From positions 5,278,017-5,342,016 of the forward strand of contig OZ025278.1 in NCBI GenBank assembly GCA_964019165.1: DNA of 64,000 nt, given 5' to 3'. The notes below the pieces were generated by a model. The model did not search any database. It was given only the letters and a program-made list of their open reading frames with translations, and was not told the origin of the DNA. Numbering within the stretch: the first letter of the stretch is position 1; each line of letters begins with the position of its first letter. Source of the stretch: Mastigias papua (Eukaryota > Cnidaria > Scyphozoa > Rhizostomeae > Mastigiidae). The translations under genes were made by a program, and so were the position numbers. Positions 61,744-64,000 of the stretch are shown piece by piece.

Positions 61744-62129
61744 GTGCATCCGCATCTGGCTATATATTTAGGTAGATATCTTAGAGCCCTAAGCTGGAAA
61801 ATGAATAGTTGCTCTCTGCACTGGATTCTTTGTTAGCTGCATCATTTGTTCTGACCTGTATCATTACGTAGCTGGGGTTAACGCATATGCGGAGAATTTT
61901 TGAAATCTGCAGCAGTTGAACCTGGAAGACATTTGTCAACTGTGCATAGACGCTAGATTTTTGCAAAGCATCTGAAAGAAAATTGCAACTTGATGGCCTT
62001 ACTATCACTGCTTACTATATCATGAATTGATTTGATTATGGTCTCATTACTTATCGATTTTTAGTGACTGTTTTTGCATTGCTGGTTATCGAACCTGCAT
62101 TCACATTTTTTATCGGAAACAAAATCTTT

Positions 62130-62640
62130 GCAGATTCTTCATATTTTGTCAAATCCATCCTTGTAGACTTGCAGACCATTCTTCGTAAATAAGCTCGTGA
62201 GTCGTCTTCCAATCGAGGCTCTTTGTGAGTGGTCTACTTGGGGGTATCCAAGCTGCTGTCCTTTAGAATTCTTGCAACTCTACTTCGAAGCTTTTTGGAG
62301 CTGATTAATATCAATATATGCTACATCAACCTTATACAGAGCAACAATAATGGAAATCCGGCTTCATTTTACTTGAGTGCAATGTTTTCACAGAAGTAGT
62401 AGGAACGGTAGTTTCTCCACGTTTTAGAAATCAATGGTTCTGGATACCTTTAAGGATGTCACTTTGATATGCCCTTCCCTCCCTAGACTGTTGTCAACAT
62501 GAACACCTAGCTATTTGGTCTTTGTGCAACATCCAGATCACTATGAAGGTTCTTTAGATATAAATTTATTTGCAGTATAATTGGGCATTTGGTGCTTTGG
62601 CTTGGTCGCAATTAACATCGATTGTGTTTTAGCAAAATTT
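62130..62640 (-). mobile_element. LINE post-RT region, degenerate
   Basis: On the minus strand with frameshifts it reads KTKxLGVHVDNSLGREGHIK, then VSRTIDF, then YIDINQLQKASK and TKNGLQVYKDG. It matches the KxLGVxxDxxLxWxxHI...LQxLQNRA region of LINE ORF2 proteins. Several stops. Confidence 0.75.
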
Positions 62641-62712
62641 GCGGAAGTCTTATTGAGATGTTTGAAGAGCGATATAATTTAGAACGACAGATAGGAAAAG
62701 ATTGATATCAGA

Positions 62713-62965
62713 GATCTCAAGAGTACGGAAAATTTGGCAAACCTGGAAAAATCAGGGAATTTGTTTTATCGGGGAATTCTTTCGTTCTCTTGTGGCTTTT
62801 GCTCCTTCATTGTCGGTGGATATGCCAAATAATTTTCTTGGTTCGTCTTCTAGGAAAAGCTTCTAGGAAAAATGTGAAAAAGTCAGGGGATTTTTAAAAA
62901 GTCGGTCGTAGAAACCTTGAAAAGTTCGAATCTTTTTGAAAAATCTCCTGAAAACCCTGGATATT
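62713..62965 (+). repeat. Dispersed repeat, copy 2 (AACCTGGAAAAGTC type)
   Basis: Shares ordered blocks with 2728-2982, including CCTGGAAAAATCAGGGAATTT, CTCCTTCATTGTCGG and the closing CTCCTGAAAACCCTGG. Confidence 0.6.
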
Positions 62966-64000
62966 CACAGTTATCAACCGACTGTACAGAAGATACTGAA
63001 TAGGATGGACTCTATTATCACAACTGAGTTACTGAGGAACATTGCATGGATTATGCAAAGTTAGGAGTGTTCCAGTTCTTTTACGAACTAAGGGATGGAT
63101 CATGTTCATTCATTCTTTATTGACCGACATGGGCAAAAGTCTATTGAATGCGACAGAGCTATAAGAATGGATAAACAGTACATAGAGTATCGCAATTTAT
63201 TTTGGTTTGTCTTCAGTCTGTACAATTGTGTAGTCATTTCAAATAGTATGCTGTAAGGAAATCGATCTATAAAATAACCTGGAAAGGATCTAGTAGGAAG
63301 AGGAAAATGCGCTCACATGGCAAGAATAAGACAAGCGAAAGCCAGAGCTCATTGACTAAACAAGTAAAGCAGAATTTTTTGAAGAGTAAAAGAAATGCTA
63401 TCAGTAAAGAGGATGAATTGGCATAGTATGTACAGAGAGACCTTTATGGATAAATTTTTTTCCATGCTCAAAATAAGAGGAGACATGGTACTGCCTGGGA
63501 AAAGGATGAGAAGCATCTCTGCAAAAAGACCTGAGGGTACCCTTTTGGCTGTCCAATACACAATATCTTAGGCTTCCCAAGAAGCAACAGGTGTATGGAG
63601 AGCCTTCGGGTACCATAGAGATAGATGTTCACTTTGTATACACCTGAATGCCCTTTCGTTTATGATCAAGTTTTCACAAATTACAATGAAGATATGGGAC
63701 GTAGCACAATTGGTGACAGAATGTTTTCTACATTAAACAATAGATTAAACCATCTTCTTCCCGATACTACTTTGTCCACGCTAGAAGGCCTCCCAGTGAA
63801 GTCGTTGGTAAATGGCTTTTCAAACTCCTCACTGTCTTGTGTTATTTTGTGGATTTTGTATAATTTTGGGCGTTGGGTCTTGGAACTATATATGCATATG
63901 AAATATAGTTCAGTTTTTAAATATGGCAGTTGCATTCCTGCTGTCACGTGGTTAGAAAAGTTTTATATTTAACTAAATAAATCTTCACTCTTCATATCTA
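62966..64000. other. Right edge of window, nothing certain
   Basis: Overlapping readings at 63349-63616 (-), 63625-63972 (+) and 63681-63947 (-) have no recognisable domain. Exons of a gene continuing beyond the window cannot be excluded. Confidence 0.4.

Noticed and set aside
63625..63972. 115-residue reading at the right edge
   Set aside because: Overlaps an equally long reading on the other strand; no domain or splice evidence.

Overview
This is a metazoan nuclear genome window. It is AT-rich and gene-poor, with split genes (GT/AG introns), microsatellites and dense transposon debris. No operons, rRNA or CRISPR are seen. The retroelement types and the LRR / Eph-receptor-like / multi-membrane receptor resemble those of early-branching animals, and a cnidarian is my best guess. 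That assignment is inference from family resemblance only.

Layout. 0-5 kb: a possible terminal exon, a TIR element and a 0.7 kb inverted repeat with a 2.1 kb loop. 8-18.7 kb: six phase-consistent internal exons of a Schlafen-type AlbA_2-domain gene on the + strand, with first and last exons not found and several mobile elements in its introns. 19.0-22.2 kb: a large broken gene for a cell-surface receptor (signal peptide, LRRs, cysteine-rich Eph-receptor-like repeats, multiple membrane helices) carrying three in-frame stops and three frameshifts. 22.7-25.6 kb: retroelement and palindromic MITE debris. 25.87-29.07 kb: a complete two-exon gene for the kinetochore protein Spc24, with a possible cell-cycle promoter element just upstream. 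29-38 kb: mostly non-coding, with LINE and MITE remnants. 38.38-41.52 kb: a complete single-exon gene for a voltage-gated calcium channel alpha-2/delta-type subunit (VWA, Cache, GPI-like tail). 41.5-52 kb: repeats, a pentanucleotide palindrome and a degenerate RT/GIY-YIG retroelement. 52.3-53.2 kb: the first coding exon of a Cache-type receptor resembling GPR158/GPR179. 53.2-64 kb: a hAT-like MITE with perfect 8-bp duplications, several LINE remnants in both orientations, a TIR element with subterminal repeats and a tRNA-like sequence.

The genes do not form one pathway. Spc24 is mitotic, the alpha-2/delta protein and the Cache receptor act at the cell surface, and the Schlafen-type protein is probably intracellular. 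The least explained signals are a hairpin motif of about 45 bp found five times, a cleanly dated nested transposon insertion at 9.6-11.0 kb, the intronless alpha-2/delta gene, and the large broken receptor gene.
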